Assembly (NCBI GenBank): GCA_017964325.1
Contig: JAGCSE010000149.1
Span: forward strand, 1 to 28,218
Direction of reading: 5' to 3'
From: Victivallales bacterium
GTDB lineage: Bacteria; Verrucomicrobiota; Lentisphaeria; Oligosphaerales; Oligosphaeraceae
Length of the DNA: 28,218 bases
The translations under genes were made by a program, and so were the position numbers. Positions 16,501 to 24,332 of the stretch are shown here, one piece after another. The first letter of the stretch is position 1. Each line of letters begins with the position of its first letter. The notes beneath the pieces were generated by a model. The model was not told the origin of the DNA and ran no database searches. It saw only the letters and a list, made by a program, of their open reading frames with translations.

Positions 16501-17369
16501 CAAAGCCTGTTTGGCAGCCCTACACGAAAGGCGGCAAACGCAAGACGACTCTTTCGTCTGTCGCCAAGCCACGTGTGTTCATTCCTGTATTCCCCGGCAC
16601 GAACTGCGAATACGATACGCAGCGCGCCTTCGAACGGGCGGGAGCCGTCGTGACGCCTGTCGTCATCCGAAACCTCAACCCACAAGCCATTGAAGATTCT
16701 ATAACCGACATATTATCAGCGGTTAACAATGCACAGATCATTGCCTTCCCAGGTGGCTTCTCATCAGGCGATGAGCCTGACGGTTCCGGCAAATTCATCG
16801 CCACGACATTCCGCAACCCACGCATCGCGGAAGCCGTCCAGAAGCTCCTCAATGAACGCGACGGATTGGCGATCGGCATCTGCAACGGCTTCCAGGCCCT
16901 CATCAAGCTCGGCCTTGTCCCGTACGGACAGATCAAGCCGCAGCTCGCGCCCGATGATCCAACACTGACGTTCAATACAATTGGTCGCCATGCCGCTACG
17001 ACGGTTAACACGGTCGTAGCCTCCAACCTCTCGCCATGGCTCATGTATGTCAAGCCAGGCGATGTCCACGCCATTCCGATCTCGCACGGCGAAGGTCGCT
17101 TTGTTGCGACGGCGGAACAGATTGCATCGTTCGCCGCCAACGGACAGATTGCATTCCAATACTGCGACCTCGACGGCAAGCCCGCCGCCGAAATGCCGTG
17201 GAATCCCAACGGCTCCGCCTGCGCCATCGAAGGCATCACCAGCCCTGACGGTCGCGTACTCGGCAAGATGGGCCATTCTGAACGCGTCGTAGATGACCGC
17301 ATCTGCATCAACGTGCCTGGTAGCCATGAGCAAAAGCTCTTCCAAGCTGGCGTTGATTATTTCAAGTAG
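13590..17369 (+). CDS. purL: Phosphoribosylformylglycinamidine synthase, large single-chain form
   Basis: 1259 residues, close to the ~1,250-1,300 of single-chain PurL. It converts FGAR, glutamine and ATP to FGAM in de novo purine synthesis, in the cytoplasm. An N-terminal PurS-like region (about 1-170) precedes two AIRS-type synthetase halves, with DTYWSDHCRHTTFHT (~218-232), NETHNHPTEIEPFGGAATCLGG, AGGVCVAIGELAPG and IGGKDSMSGTF as landmarks. The glutaminase domain begins near residue 994 (FIPVFPGTNCEYDTQRAFERAGA-type sequence) and keeps the triad C1098 (GICNGF), H1166 and E1168 (SHGEGRF). No key residue is missing. Codons are G/C-rich (35 of 60 bases in 14641-14700). An SGNH hydrolase gene starts 10 bp after the stop. 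Start at ATG 13590 with GGGA upstream. Confidence 0.98.
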   Translation: MESVRRVFVEKRPGFDIEAQHLLASLREDLGIKSVKTLRIFKRYDFSGVTDAEAKAAKDSILSEPNCDFVYDETLPAMNGLQLFAVEPLPGQYDQRADSAAQCVQLLTQKERPVFRTATVYAFDKDIPASDFDKINKHLINPVEARQASLDKPDTLEMKADRPADVRIIDGFRQFTKKQIEDMVKELGMAMSVEDLAFCQEYFRDQEKRDPSFSEIRVIDTYWSDHCRHTTFHTAIDEVEFELSPLTMPVMNAYTQYKALRKDLGRQDKTLCLMDIATIGARELKCRGKLDNLDASDEINACSIVITADVDGEKQEWLVMYKNETHNHPTEIEPFGGAATCLGGAIRDPLSGRSYVYQAMRITGAADPRASLEDTLPGKLPQRQIVRTAAAGYSSYGNQIGLPAGKVHEIYHPGFMAKRFELGAVIAAAPRENVVRGVPQPGDVIVLIGGRTGRDGCGGATGSSKAHTGESLKTCGAEVQKGNPLTERNIQRLFRNPDFSKLVKRCNDFGAGGVCVAIGELAPGLSIDLDKVPKKYEGLDGTELAISESQERMACVFTKEDVAKAIALAADENLEATPVAVVTENPRLTMTWRGKTIIDIARSFLDTNGVTQHASVFVEAPSKENDPFTATPDCVKNTSSVHDAWLANLQDLNVCSQKGLVERFDATVGASTVISPYGGKTRLTPNEAMAAKLPVAGKTNTCTLMSYGYDPYLCEWSPFHGALYSVIEAIAKIAAAGGDPTQVRMSFQEYFERLNDVPESWGKPFAALLGGLRGQLEFNAAAIGGKDSMSGTFENIHVPPTLVAIGVAVQDAANVCTPEFKGAGHRVLLLPVIKSDYEMPHFDILRDNYNLLHKWITADKAVISAQTIGRGGMAAAISKMAFGNLIGFEFHKNWSHASEDYFKPNFGSVIVEVSPDWKDELPGAIELGKTIDKPVIIVNEKTSITLDEAIAAWTKPLETTFPTSAQPPAAAKPVWQPYTKGGKRKTTLSSVAKPRVFIPVFPGTNCEYDTQRAFERAGAVVTPVVIRNLNPQAIEDSITDILSAVNNAQIIAFPGGFSSGDEPDGSGKFIATTFRNPRIAEAVQKLLNERDGLAIGICNGFQALIKLGLVPYGQIKPQLAPDDPTLTFNTIGRHAATTVNTVVASNLSPWLMYVKPGDVHAIPISHGEGRFVATAEQIASFAANGQIAFQYCDLDGKPAAEMPWNPNGSACAIEGITSPDGRVLGKMGHSERVVDDRICINVPGSHEQKLFQAGVDYFK

Positions 17370-17379
17370 AGTAGGTTTT

Positions 17380-18207
17380 ATGTTGAAAATGAAGTCATTC
17401 TTGAGCACGATGATAGTCTCCTTGAGCTTGATGAGCATGGCGGGGCCTCTTGCAGAAAAGGATTTGGAGGCCATCAAAAAGCACATCAAGCGAGAGGGCG
17501 AAGTGAGCGAATGGACGTGGGTCTTCTTTGGAGATTCCATTACCCACGGTGCCTTGCATACTTACGGATGGCGAAGTTTCCCCGAAATCTTTGAGGAGCG
17601 GCTGCGTTTTGAAATGAACCATGTGATGGACTATGTCATCAACAGCGGTAACAACGGTGACAACAGCGGCTCATGCCTCAATGAACATCATTACCAACGG
17701 CGCGTGACACGCTACCAGCCGCAGGTGGTCATCATTCTCATCGGCTGCAACGACATTGTCACGAAACCTATTCCAGTTGTAAAAGACAACATCACCAAAT
17801 TTGTCAAACGGCTCCGCAGCGACGGTATCATTCCTGTTCTGCAAACTTACAATACGATCAAATTCATTGAAAATCCAGATTCTGACTACATCCGCCGCAT
17901 CATGGTTCGCTATGGAAAGTTTGATGAATTCAACAATGCTTTGAGACAGATTGCAACAGAACAGGATATCATTCTGGTCGATAACTACAAGCGATGGAAA
18001 TTCTATACGACGGAACCCTCCATCATGGATTTCTGGACGGATGATCCCCTCCATCCCAGTGCCAGAGGCCATCTTGAAATAGCCAATGAAATCCTGCGTA
18101 CCTTCGGCATGTATGACGCTACCAGCAAATGCTGTTCCGCCATCGCTGGCGGTTCCAATCCACCAGAAGTGGATGCCGCCCTTAGGAAAATTGAGACAGC
18201 GAAGTGA
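17380..18207 (+). CDS. Exported SGNH/GDSL-family hydrolase
   Basis: 275 residues from the ATG at 17380; longer in-frame starts would overlap purL and spoil the signal peptide. A signal peptide (about 1-25, SFLSTMIVSLSLMSMAG) precedes the SGNH blocks: GDSITHG with nucleophile S53, SGNNGDN (89-95) as block II, IGCND with N124 as block III, and DPLHP with D222 and H225 as the catalytic Asp/His. The family removes acyl groups, commonly acetyl esters of polysaccharides. Given the carbohydrate context a glycan esterase is likely, but the substrate is not readable. It lies only 10 bp behind purL and is probably co-transcribed with it. An AT-rich palindrome follows the stop. Confidence 0.87.
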   Translation: MLKMKSFLSTMIVSLSLMSMAGPLAEKDLEAIKKHIKREGEVSEWTWVFFGDSITHGALHTYGWRSFPEIFEERLRFEMNHVMDYVINSGNNGDNSGSCLNEHHYQRRVTRYQPQVVIILIGCNDIVTKPIPVVKDNITKFVKRLRSDGIIPVLQTYNTIKFIENPDSDYIRRIMVRYGKFDEFNNALRQIATEQDIILVDNYKRWKFYTTEPSIMDFWTDDPLHPSARGHLEIANEILRTFGMYDATSKCCSAIAGGSNPPEVDAALRKIETAK

Positions 18208-18237
18208 TGAATTGATAAAAAAATGCTTTTTTTTGCG

Positions 18238-18260
18238 TAATTTTGAATAATTCAAAATTA
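18238..18260. terminator. AT-rich palindrome after the SGNH hydrolase gene
   Basis: TAATTTTGAAT (18238-18248) and ATTCAAAATTA (18250-18260) are exact reverse complements around one base. A run of eight T lies just upstream (about 18228-18235). The element lies about 30 bp past the stop, between convergent genes, so it may be a weak terminator. The rest of 18208-18377 holds nothing I can identify. Confidence 0.35.
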
Positions 18261-18377
18261 TATGAAATTTAAATGAATATCATATTTATTGAAAGACATC
18301 TAAGAAAAACGGTTAAGGCGTAATATATGTCTTTACTTTTGTATTACTATTGTTTTTCCACCATCCCGAACTCAATT

Positions 18378-19028
18378 CTATTCCCAAGCCTTTAGCGTAT
18401 AAGTTGGCCCCCAGTTTTTCAAGATCATGACAGAGGAGAATCCTGCGGCGGATAGGGCTTCTGTTTCATGTTCAACGGTCAACGGCGTGTCATAGTGGTA
18501 GAATTCATCATTCAAAATGTTCTGTTCTTTTTTCAGTCGAAGCAACTCCGCTCGACGACGACGTTCCTCTTCATCTGACAGTGCAAAATAATCTGTCAGA
18601 ATAAAGTATCCGTCAGGCTTCAACGCTTTTCGAACTTTTTCATACAGAGGGATTTTTTCCTCTTTCGTGAAATGATGAAGCGACTCGATGGATACTACTG
18701 CATCAAAGTAACTTACATTAAACGGCACATCAAAATACGATCCTAAAATCAATGTCAGTGTTTTATCTGGAAACTTTTTGCGCAATGCATCAAGCATTCC
18801 AGATGCAAGATCTATGCCTGTTATTCTTGCTGTTGGAACGTTTTTAAAATAGTAACCGAGCTCCAAGCCTGTACCACATCCTAAATCAAGTATCTGTGAA
18901 TCATGAGCTTGTGGAAGGCAATTTGCGGTAAAAGGATAGAATTCTTGTGCTGAATCAATGCACGTTAGTTGATGTTCCTCATAACCGTCGAGTCGTGCAT
19001 CAAAGAACTCTCCCATTTTCTCAAGCAT
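18378..19028 (-). CDS. Class I SAM-dependent methyltransferase
   Basis: 216 residues. Motif I is ILDLGCGTG (46-54), followed by ITGIDLASGML with the ribose-binding acidic residue D73. FDAVVSIESLHHF and LKPDGYFILTDYF are motif II/III-type segments. This is the Methyltransf_11/25-type fold with no membrane segment; the methyl acceptor cannot be read. A good ribosome-binding site, GAGGT, lies about 7 bases before the ATG. It is the last of three minus-strand genes, 46 bp behind the acetyltransferase gene. A role in antibiotic or small-molecule modification alongside the GNAT is possible but only an inference from position. Confidence 0.9.
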   Translation of the reverse strand: MLEKMGEFFDARLDGYEEHQLTCIDSAQEFYPFTANCLPQAHDSQILDLGCGTGLELGYYFKNVPTARITGIDLASGMLDALRKKFPDKTLTLILGSYFDVPFNVSYFDAVVSIESLHHFTKEEKIPLYEKVRKALKPDGYFILTDYFALSDEEERRRRAELLRLKKEQNILNDEFYHYDTPLTVEHETEALSAAGFSSVMILKNWGPTYTLKAWE

Positions 19029-19074
19029 ACTGTTACCTCATCGATATTTTGCTCATTATGAGAAAGATAGTCTA

Positions 19075-19602
19075 TTATATACAATAATCTTCAGCCGTTA
19101 TCGCATAGACAAATGTATCTTTCCATATTGGATTTCTATTTTCATCTTTATGGAAAAAGATGTTCTGCTTGAAATGGACCTCTCGTCTTAAACCGACTTT
19201 TTCCAGAAGCTTCCATGAAGGAACGTTCTGCGGGTCGCATTCCGCAAATACACGATGAACGCCTTCGTTGAAAGCTTTTTCGATGACAGCGGAAAGTGCT
19301 TCGGTTGCATATCTTTTCCGTTGGAAATGCTTGTTCACGATATAGCCGACTTCTCTCGCATCATATTCTCTCCTTCCGTAGTATATGTTTCCGATGACTT
19401 TCTTCGAATTCAACAATTCCATTGCATAGAATGCATCCGATTCAATACGATAATTCAAATATTCTCTGCCGTTTTCATAGGTTATTCCTGTATATCCTTC
19501 GAACTCATCGTCTTCCAATTGTGAAAGGAATTCAAAGAGATCGTCATAATCCGATTCTTTGAATGATCGCAAAATTAGTCGGTTGGTTCTTATCTCTCTC
19601 AT
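19075..19602 (-). CDS. GNAT N-acetyltransferase (RimJ/RimL type)
   Basis: 175 residues from the ATG at 19602. AAGGTGGAGG (19604-19613) directly precedes this ATG and the family's TNRLILRSF start follows at once, so the in-frame ATG at 19650 is rejected. Acetyl-CoA motif A is QRKRYATEA (94-102); motif B NVPSWKLLEKVGL is typical of RimJ/RimL and related enzymes that acetylate N-terminal amines or small molecules. Predicted cytoplasmic. It lies between the FGGY kinase and the methyltransferase on the same strand. The substrate is unknown. Confidence 0.9.
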   Translation of the reverse strand: MREIRTNRLILRSFKESDYDDLFEFLSQLEDDEFEGYTGITYENGREYLNYRIESDAFYAMELLNSKKVIGNIYYGRREYDAREVGYIVNKHFQRKRYATEALSAVIEKAFNEGVHRVFAECDPQNVPSWKLLEKVGLRREVHFKQNIFFHKDENRNPIWKDTFVYAITAEDYCI

Positions 19603-19603
19603 T

Positions 19604-19613
19604 CCTCCACCTT
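19604..19613 (-). promoter_or_regulatory. Ribosome-binding site that decides the GNAT start
   Basis: AAGGTGGAGG on the minus strand ends one base before the ATG at 19602. Taking AAGG as the core gives 7-base spacing. Confidence 0.65.
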
Positions 19614-19672
19614 GATTATTCATCATACTTGTCCCATGAACTAAAGGCATTGTTGTTTACCCTGCTGTCCCA

Positions 19673-21103
19673 TCAAGCCATTTGCGATGCACATTTTAAA
19701 AAACGATTATAGGCCTGTTCCATGGTCGTTTCATGCTGTGTTTCTACGCTTTGGGCACGTATCATCGCCTTAAGAGCCGCCTTGACATCGGGATACATGC
19801 CGATTCCCGTAAAGCCAAGCATTGCCGCCCCCAGCAGGGAGGCTTCGGAATTCTCTGGAATAAACTTTTGATGATGGAACAATGCGCATGCAAAATGGCG
19901 CACGGAAGCCTCGCGACAGGCCAATGCCTGCAATACCACATTCTTCCGTTTCCATGTGAGTTCTTCAAGCAAATCCGCACATTGGCGTAAGGGGCACAAT
20001 ACCCCAAAAACCGTTGCAGCGCAAAGCTCTGGAAGTGTATTGGCCGCATTCAGACCGCACCACGCGCCAGCAGGCCTGTAGTCCATCGACGGAGCGCCGC
20101 GCCCCAGAATGTATGGCAAAAACACAGGCGAATTGTCATCAATGCTCTTTTGCTCCGCCATGCGGAAAAACTGCTCCATCGGCAGTTGGTGCAGATTTGC
20201 AAACCATTCCAACGCAAAGCCTCCAGCAGGTACAGAACCCAGATAAAGCTCACGTGTCGGATCAGCGTGGGCAAAAACAAAAAGCCGTCCCGCGAGCTTC
20301 TTTCCATCGCCTGGCGCACCTGTGGCAAGCAGTTGTCCCGCCGTTCCAAGCGTCAAGGAAATCGTTTCGTCATCAACACCGCTTCCCAACGCCGCGCTGG
20401 CCAAATCCCCACATCCGATGACCACAGGTGTTCCCACTCTAAGTCCCGTTACGGCAGAAGCTTCTGGCGTTACCTTGCCGCAGATAGAACTACTTGGCAC
20501 GATGTCGGGCATTTTTCCCATATCCAGCCCAAGTTCATGAAAGAGCGCGCCATCCCATTGCCGTGTAGATAAATCCATTCCCAGAACGCCCGAAGCATCA
20601 GTCGGTTCCGTCACCATCTCACCCGTTAGACGATAAGCGATGAACTCCTTGCTCTGTAGAAATTTAACACTTCGGTAATAGAGTTCAGGCTGCTCTCGCT
20701 TCATCTGCAATATCTTCGGCAAAGTGAAGACGGGAATGGAACTGTTGCCATACTTTTTCAAAAGCAATTTCCTGAAACGGTCATTCAACTCGTCGGATTC
20801 CCGCTGTGCACGGTTGTCACTCCATAAACGCGCGGGAGCAACGGGCTGTCCTGTCGCCTCTACGCCTAGGAGTGCGTGCATATTGCCCGTCAGTGCAACA
20901 GCTTCCACATCATTTTCTGTTTTGGCTGACACCATCTGAAGCAACCTGCATACAACGGTAAACCACTCATTGGCATCTTGTGCATCAGGCGACTCCGTCC
21001 TCTTAAGCCGCAGGCTCTCAAGGCAGCTCATTGCCCCTTTTTCATCGAACAAGGCGCATTTGACACGACTAGTGCCGATGTCTATGGAGATTAATTTGGT
21101 CAT
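19673..21103 (-). CDS. FGGY-family carbohydrate kinase, xylulokinase-like
   Basis: 476 residues (E. coli XylB has 484). The first phosphate-binding loop is SIDIGTSRVK (6-15). LTGNMHALLG (71-80) corresponds to the xylulokinase GQMHG motif, LWSDNR (93-98) to LWNDxR, and PTDASGVLGMDLSTRQW (167-183) to the sugar-binding TDASGT region. GCGDLASAALGSG carries D233, the expected catalytic base, and SLTLGTAGQLL the second phosphate loop. It would phosphorylate a ketose or polyol such as D-xylulose, but GNMHA instead of GQMHG leaves the sugar open; gluconate is an alternative. It heads a minus-strand run with the GNAT and methyltransferase genes, 70 bp apart. Confidence 0.88.
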   Translation of the reverse strand: MTKLISIDIGTSRVKCALFDEKGAMSCLESLRLKRTESPDAQDANEWFTVVCRLLQMVSAKTENDVEAVALTGNMHALLGVEATGQPVAPARLWSDNRAQRESDELNDRFRKLLLKKYGNSSIPVFTLPKILQMKREQPELYYRSVKFLQSKEFIAYRLTGEMVTEPTDASGVLGMDLSTRQWDGALFHELGLDMGKMPDIVPSSSICGKVTPEASAVTGLRVGTPVVIGCGDLASAALGSGVDDETISLTLGTAGQLLATGAPGDGKKLAGRLFVFAHADPTRELYLGSVPAGGFALEWFANLHQLPMEQFFRMAEQKSIDDNSPVFLPYILGRGAPSMDYRPAGAWCGLNAANTLPELCAATVFGVLCPLRQCADLLEELTWKRKNVVLQALACREASVRHFACALFHHQKFIPENSEASLLGAAMLGFTGIGMYPDVKAALKAMIRAQSVETQHETTMEQAYNRFLKCASQMA

Positions 21104-21486
21104 ATCCCCTATTGGTTAGTGTGTGGAGAGTTGAGCAATTGTTCTGTTTCCAGTAACGTATCCAAGTCAGTTAGTGTAAAAATACCACTCTCCTCCTCCT
21201 TTGCAAGTCCAGATCCATCCCAAAAACATTTTTCTCAATGAGATGCCTCCAAAAAGGAAACTGATGACTATTTTTATGCACATGAGGCGTTTCTTGGACA
21301 TATTCTATTGATTAATCGTAAAAAAATACAACTTTTCAAGTGAAATGCACAATCTGCCATATTTGTCTTATCTTATTTAGACTATTATCTTATTATATGT
21401 TCCCAAATGACAAATATATGACGTGTTATCGTCAATTTTTTTACAAGGAATGGCAACACTTTTATTTCCCATCATCGGAGGAATCC
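21104..21486. promoter_or_regulatory. Divergent intergenic region between the kinase and the GH42-like operon
   Basis: 383 bp, AT-rich, without a convincing gene; an in-frame open extension of the GH42-like gene runs through part of it but starts without a ribosome-binding site and would bury the signal peptide. It must contain promoters for both directions. On the plus strand TTGTCT followed 17 bases later by TATCTT (about 21364-21392) is one weak candidate. A GTGG/TTGG-rich patch lies next to the kinase start. Confidence 0.45.
21478..21483 (+). promoter_or_regulatory. Shine-Dalgarno GGAGGA of the GH42-like gene
   Basis: GGAGGA lies 3 bases before the ATG at 21487, which is followed at once by a signal peptide. 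Together they fix the start against longer in-frame options. Confidence 0.75.
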
Positions 21487-24228
21487 ATGCGTAAACTCTT
21501 GTTTCTTCTTTGTTGTATTGCTTTTTGTCTCCTAGCCGGCCCAAAAGCGCAGTGGATCGTCTATCCGGAAGACGCGAGAGAAGGTGTTAATAAGGAACGT
21601 TATCTCCGGACAGAGTTCAATGTCGCCGACAAGGCAATCAAACAGGCGTTTGTCGCCTATGTCGCCGATGACTCCGGTTATGTCATGGTGAATGGCAATC
21701 GTGTTGAACATCAATCCACCCGCATCACCGGCAACGGGACCGCCAAGCAGTATGACATTACAAAAGAAATAGCTCGTGGCACGAATGCACTTTGCGCCAC
21801 CGTCATCAACGCCGGCGGTTCCGCCGGATTCATCCTGCACCTTTCAATCACCTATGAGGATGGAAGCGAACAGGAAATATTTTCGGACACGACATGGAAG
21901 GTCTCCAGGGAAAAAAACGACGGTTGGGAAAAGGCCGGTTTTGCAGACAACGATTGGCTGACGCCCAAATCTGTCGGAGACTATCTGTCGGATCCATGGG
22001 CGGTCATGCAGGACTTGCTTGCCATTCAGGCCAATGATGACGCGGCGGCTGAACGCAATCGCAGGCAGCAGGTTTCTCAGCATACAAAAGAATTATGTGA
22101 ACAACTTGCCAAGGAACCGCCACTTCAGGCGAAAATCGCCTACAAAAACGGCGGTGTCTTTATCGATCTCGACGGCAAGCTCTATCGTCCTGTCCTCTAT
22201 ACCTCCAATTCCGGCGGAAGAGACACCCCGAAATTCCGCGAAAAGATCCAGAATTTCGCGGATGCGGACATCAATTTGATTTCCGGTGGCATTGAAGCGG
22301 ATTGGTTCTGGGTTGGACCCGACAAATATAACTACGAGGCAATTGACAAATTTCTTGCCACCACCTTCGGACAGGCTCCCAATGCGCGTTTTTGCTTTTC
22401 CATCACCTTCTCCCATGGTCCTACTTGGTGGAATAGACTCCATCCGGAAGAAACCATCAAATACGGCAGAATCAGCACCAAGTATTCCAAAGGTGACAAC
22501 ATCGGCTCCTACAACGCGCCTTCCTTCGCCTCTGAACTCTGGCTCAAGGAATCAGCCGAAGCCGTCCGCAAACTCGTCGAATACATCGAAAGCACCCCCT
22601 ATGCGAAACGTATCTTCGGATACAGAATCGGCGCAGGTGTCTATTCCGAATGGCACTACTACGGCATGGCGGATTCCATGCCGGATGTCAGCGAGCCCAT
22701 GGTGAAACTCTTCCGCAGCTATCTCCGGGAAAAATACAACGGCGATGTTGAACAGCTCCGCAAAGCCTGGAACCAGCCAGAAGTGACCTTTGAAAACGCC
22801 GCTCCGCCATCGGAGGAAGTCCGCATGCAGGTTCTTCTCGACGGCCTGCGCGATCCTGTGAGACATGCCTGGACCGTCGATTTCCTCCATTGCATGCAAC
22901 GCTCTATCCTCAATGCGCTTCTGACAGTGAACAAAGCGGCGAAAGAAGCCTGCAAAGGCCGTGCTCTGATCGGAAACTACTGCGGATATTTCTTCGGCAT
23001 GGGTTACTCGGCGGAAGGCTGGCATCTCATGAACGACGAATTCATGAATTCACCCTACGTGGATTTCCAAACCGCCCCCTGCTGCTATAGCATGCGCGAG
23101 TTGGGCAATTCACAGCTCTCGCGCTGCCTGTGGTCATCCTATCCCCTCCACAACAAGATGTGCATCTTTGAGGCGGATACACGCACCCATCTCGCTGTGG
23201 AAAACAGACTTAGACTAGCCCAAACGGTTCAGGAAAGCATCGCCATGCTGTCGCGCGATTTGGCGCAGGCCATCAGCAAGGGAAGCGCCTACTGGTACTT
23301 CGATTTTGGTCGCGACTGGTACAATTGCCCTGAAATCCTGCAGTTCTTCCACAAGATCGCCCCTGTTTATGATGCCATCAAGGACTTCAGCTCCAGTGCG
23401 GAAGTCGCCATCATCGCAGACTGGGAAAGCGGCTACTACCATGCCATTCAGGCTCGCGAAGGCGGTTCGCAGGTCTATGCGAGCATAAACACCCAGCCAC
23501 GTGAATTGAACAATGCCGGAATCCAGTTCGACGCATTCTCCTTCGCGGATATCGACAATCCCGCCCTGCAGAAATACAAACTGTTCATCTTCCCGCAGCT
23601 CTTCTACATGACTCCTGAAAAGCTCGCCAAACTGTCCGCCATCAAGAAGGCTGGAAAGACTCTCCTTTTCCTGAACGCCCCTGGTTGGCTTACCCCCCAT
23701 GGTCCGGATGCCGATTCCATTTTCCAGACTACCGGTATCCATACGGATGTCCTTCTTCAGCAGACCTATATGACGATGAAACTCACGCGTGGCCCCATCA
23801 TGGAATACAGGGGGCCAAGCCTAAAAATCGCACCAGTTCTGAAGATTACGGATCCGGAAGCGAACATTCTTGGCACTGTCAGTCTGAAAAACGGCAAAAC
23901 GGCCCCGGCATACGCCATGAAGAAGAATGCGGACGGTTCCACCACCTATCTTTGCTGCGCTCCCTACGTTTCGGCTTCGGAACTGCGCAGGATTGCAAAA
24001 GAGATCGGCGTACACATCTACTGTGACAGCGATGAAGGTGTCGTCTTCGCCAACAACTCTATGATCTCCTTCCATACGGGAACGCCCGGTGAATACACGC
24101 TGAAGGCGAAGACTCCTGTGAAATGGACCATGGTCTTTCCTGAAAAACGAACTTATCCGGAAAAGCAGGCTGAACTCACTTTCACCGCTTCCGATCCAAA
24201 CACCTACATTTTCACGATTGAACCATAA
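21487..24228 (+). CDS. Exported GH42-like beta-galactosidase-family protein with N-terminal jelly-roll
   Basis: 913 residues. A signal peptide (1-20, KLLFLLCCIAFCLLAG) is followed by a jelly-roll region (about 25-170) resembling the N-terminal domain of bacterial rhamnosidases. A TIM barrel then follows: GYRIGAGVYSEWHYYG holds the putative acid/base E388, and KMCIFEADTRTH the putative nucleophile E562, 174 residues apart as in GH42. The residue before E388 is Ser rather than the usual Asn of clan GH-A. A Rossmann-like domain (VAIIADWES then YKLFIFPQLFYMTPEKL) fits the GH42 trimerisation domain, and a small C-terminal beta domain ends the chain. It likely acts outside the cytoplasm on galactosides or related glycans. 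It leads the four-gene operon that runs to the window end. Confidence 0.8.
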   Translation: MRKLLFLLCCIAFCLLAGPKAQWIVYPEDAREGVNKERYLRTEFNVADKAIKQAFVAYVADDSGYVMVNGNRVEHQSTRITGNGTAKQYDITKEIARGTNALCATVINAGGSAGFILHLSITYEDGSEQEIFSDTTWKVSREKNDGWEKAGFADNDWLTPKSVGDYLSDPWAVMQDLLAIQANDDAAAERNRRQQVSQHTKELCEQLAKEPPLQAKIAYKNGGVFIDLDGKLYRPVLYTSNSGGRDTPKFREKIQNFADADINLISGGIEADWFWVGPDKYNYEAIDKFLATTFGQAPNARFCFSITFSHGPTWWNRLHPEETIKYGRISTKYSKGDNIGSYNAPSFASELWLKESAEAVRKLVEYIESTPYAKRIFGYRIGAGVYSEWHYYGMADSMPDVSEPMVKLFRSYLREKYNGDVEQLRKAWNQPEVTFENAAPPSEEVRMQVLLDGLRDPVRHAWTVDFLHCMQRSILNALLTVNKAAKEACKGRALIGNYCGYFFGMGYSAEGWHLMNDEFMNSPYVDFQTAPCCYSMRELGNSQLSRCLWSSYPLHNKMCIFEADTRTHLAVENRLRLAQTVQESIAMLSRDLAQAISKGSAYWYFDFGRDWYNCPEILQFFHKIAPVYDAIKDFSSSAEVAIIADWESGYYHAIQAREGGSQVYASINTQPRELNNAGIQFDAFSFADIDNPALQKYKLFIFPQLFYMTPEKLAKLSAIKKAGKTLLFLNAPGWLTPHGPDADSIFQTTGIHTDVLLQQTYMTMKLTRGPIMEYRGPSLKIAPVLKITDPEANILGTVSLKNGKTAPAYAMKKNADGSTTYLCCAPYVSASELRRIAKEIGVHIYCDSDEGVVFANNSMISFHTGTPGEYTLKAKTPVKWTMVFPEKRTYPEKQAELTFTASDPNTYIFTIEP

Positions 24229-24245
24229 AAGTGGTCAGTCGGGAG

Positions 24246-24265
24246 GGCTGCGCTCCAGCGCAGCC
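24246..24265. promoter_or_regulatory. GC-rich hairpin in the GH42-GH2 gap
   Basis: GGCTGCGC and GCGCAGCC form a perfect 8-bp stem with the 4-base loop TCCA. No T-run follows on either strand, so it is more likely an RNA-stability or partial-termination element, or a repeat, than a classic terminator. Confidence 0.45.
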
Positions 24266-24332
24266 TGTGGTTATTGGTTGGGGAATAGGGGGCTATGGGA
24301 AGAGACGATAGTCAATAAAAGAGACAAACAAC

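Noticed and set aside
16520..17311. Antisense open frames opposite the purL 3' end
   Set aside because: They overlap the conserved glutaminase domain of purL and show no recognisable protein features or ribosome-binding site.
24246..24265. Rho-independent terminator splitting the GH42 and GH2-like genes
   Set aside because: The stem is perfect but no T-run follows, so the operon may still be read through.
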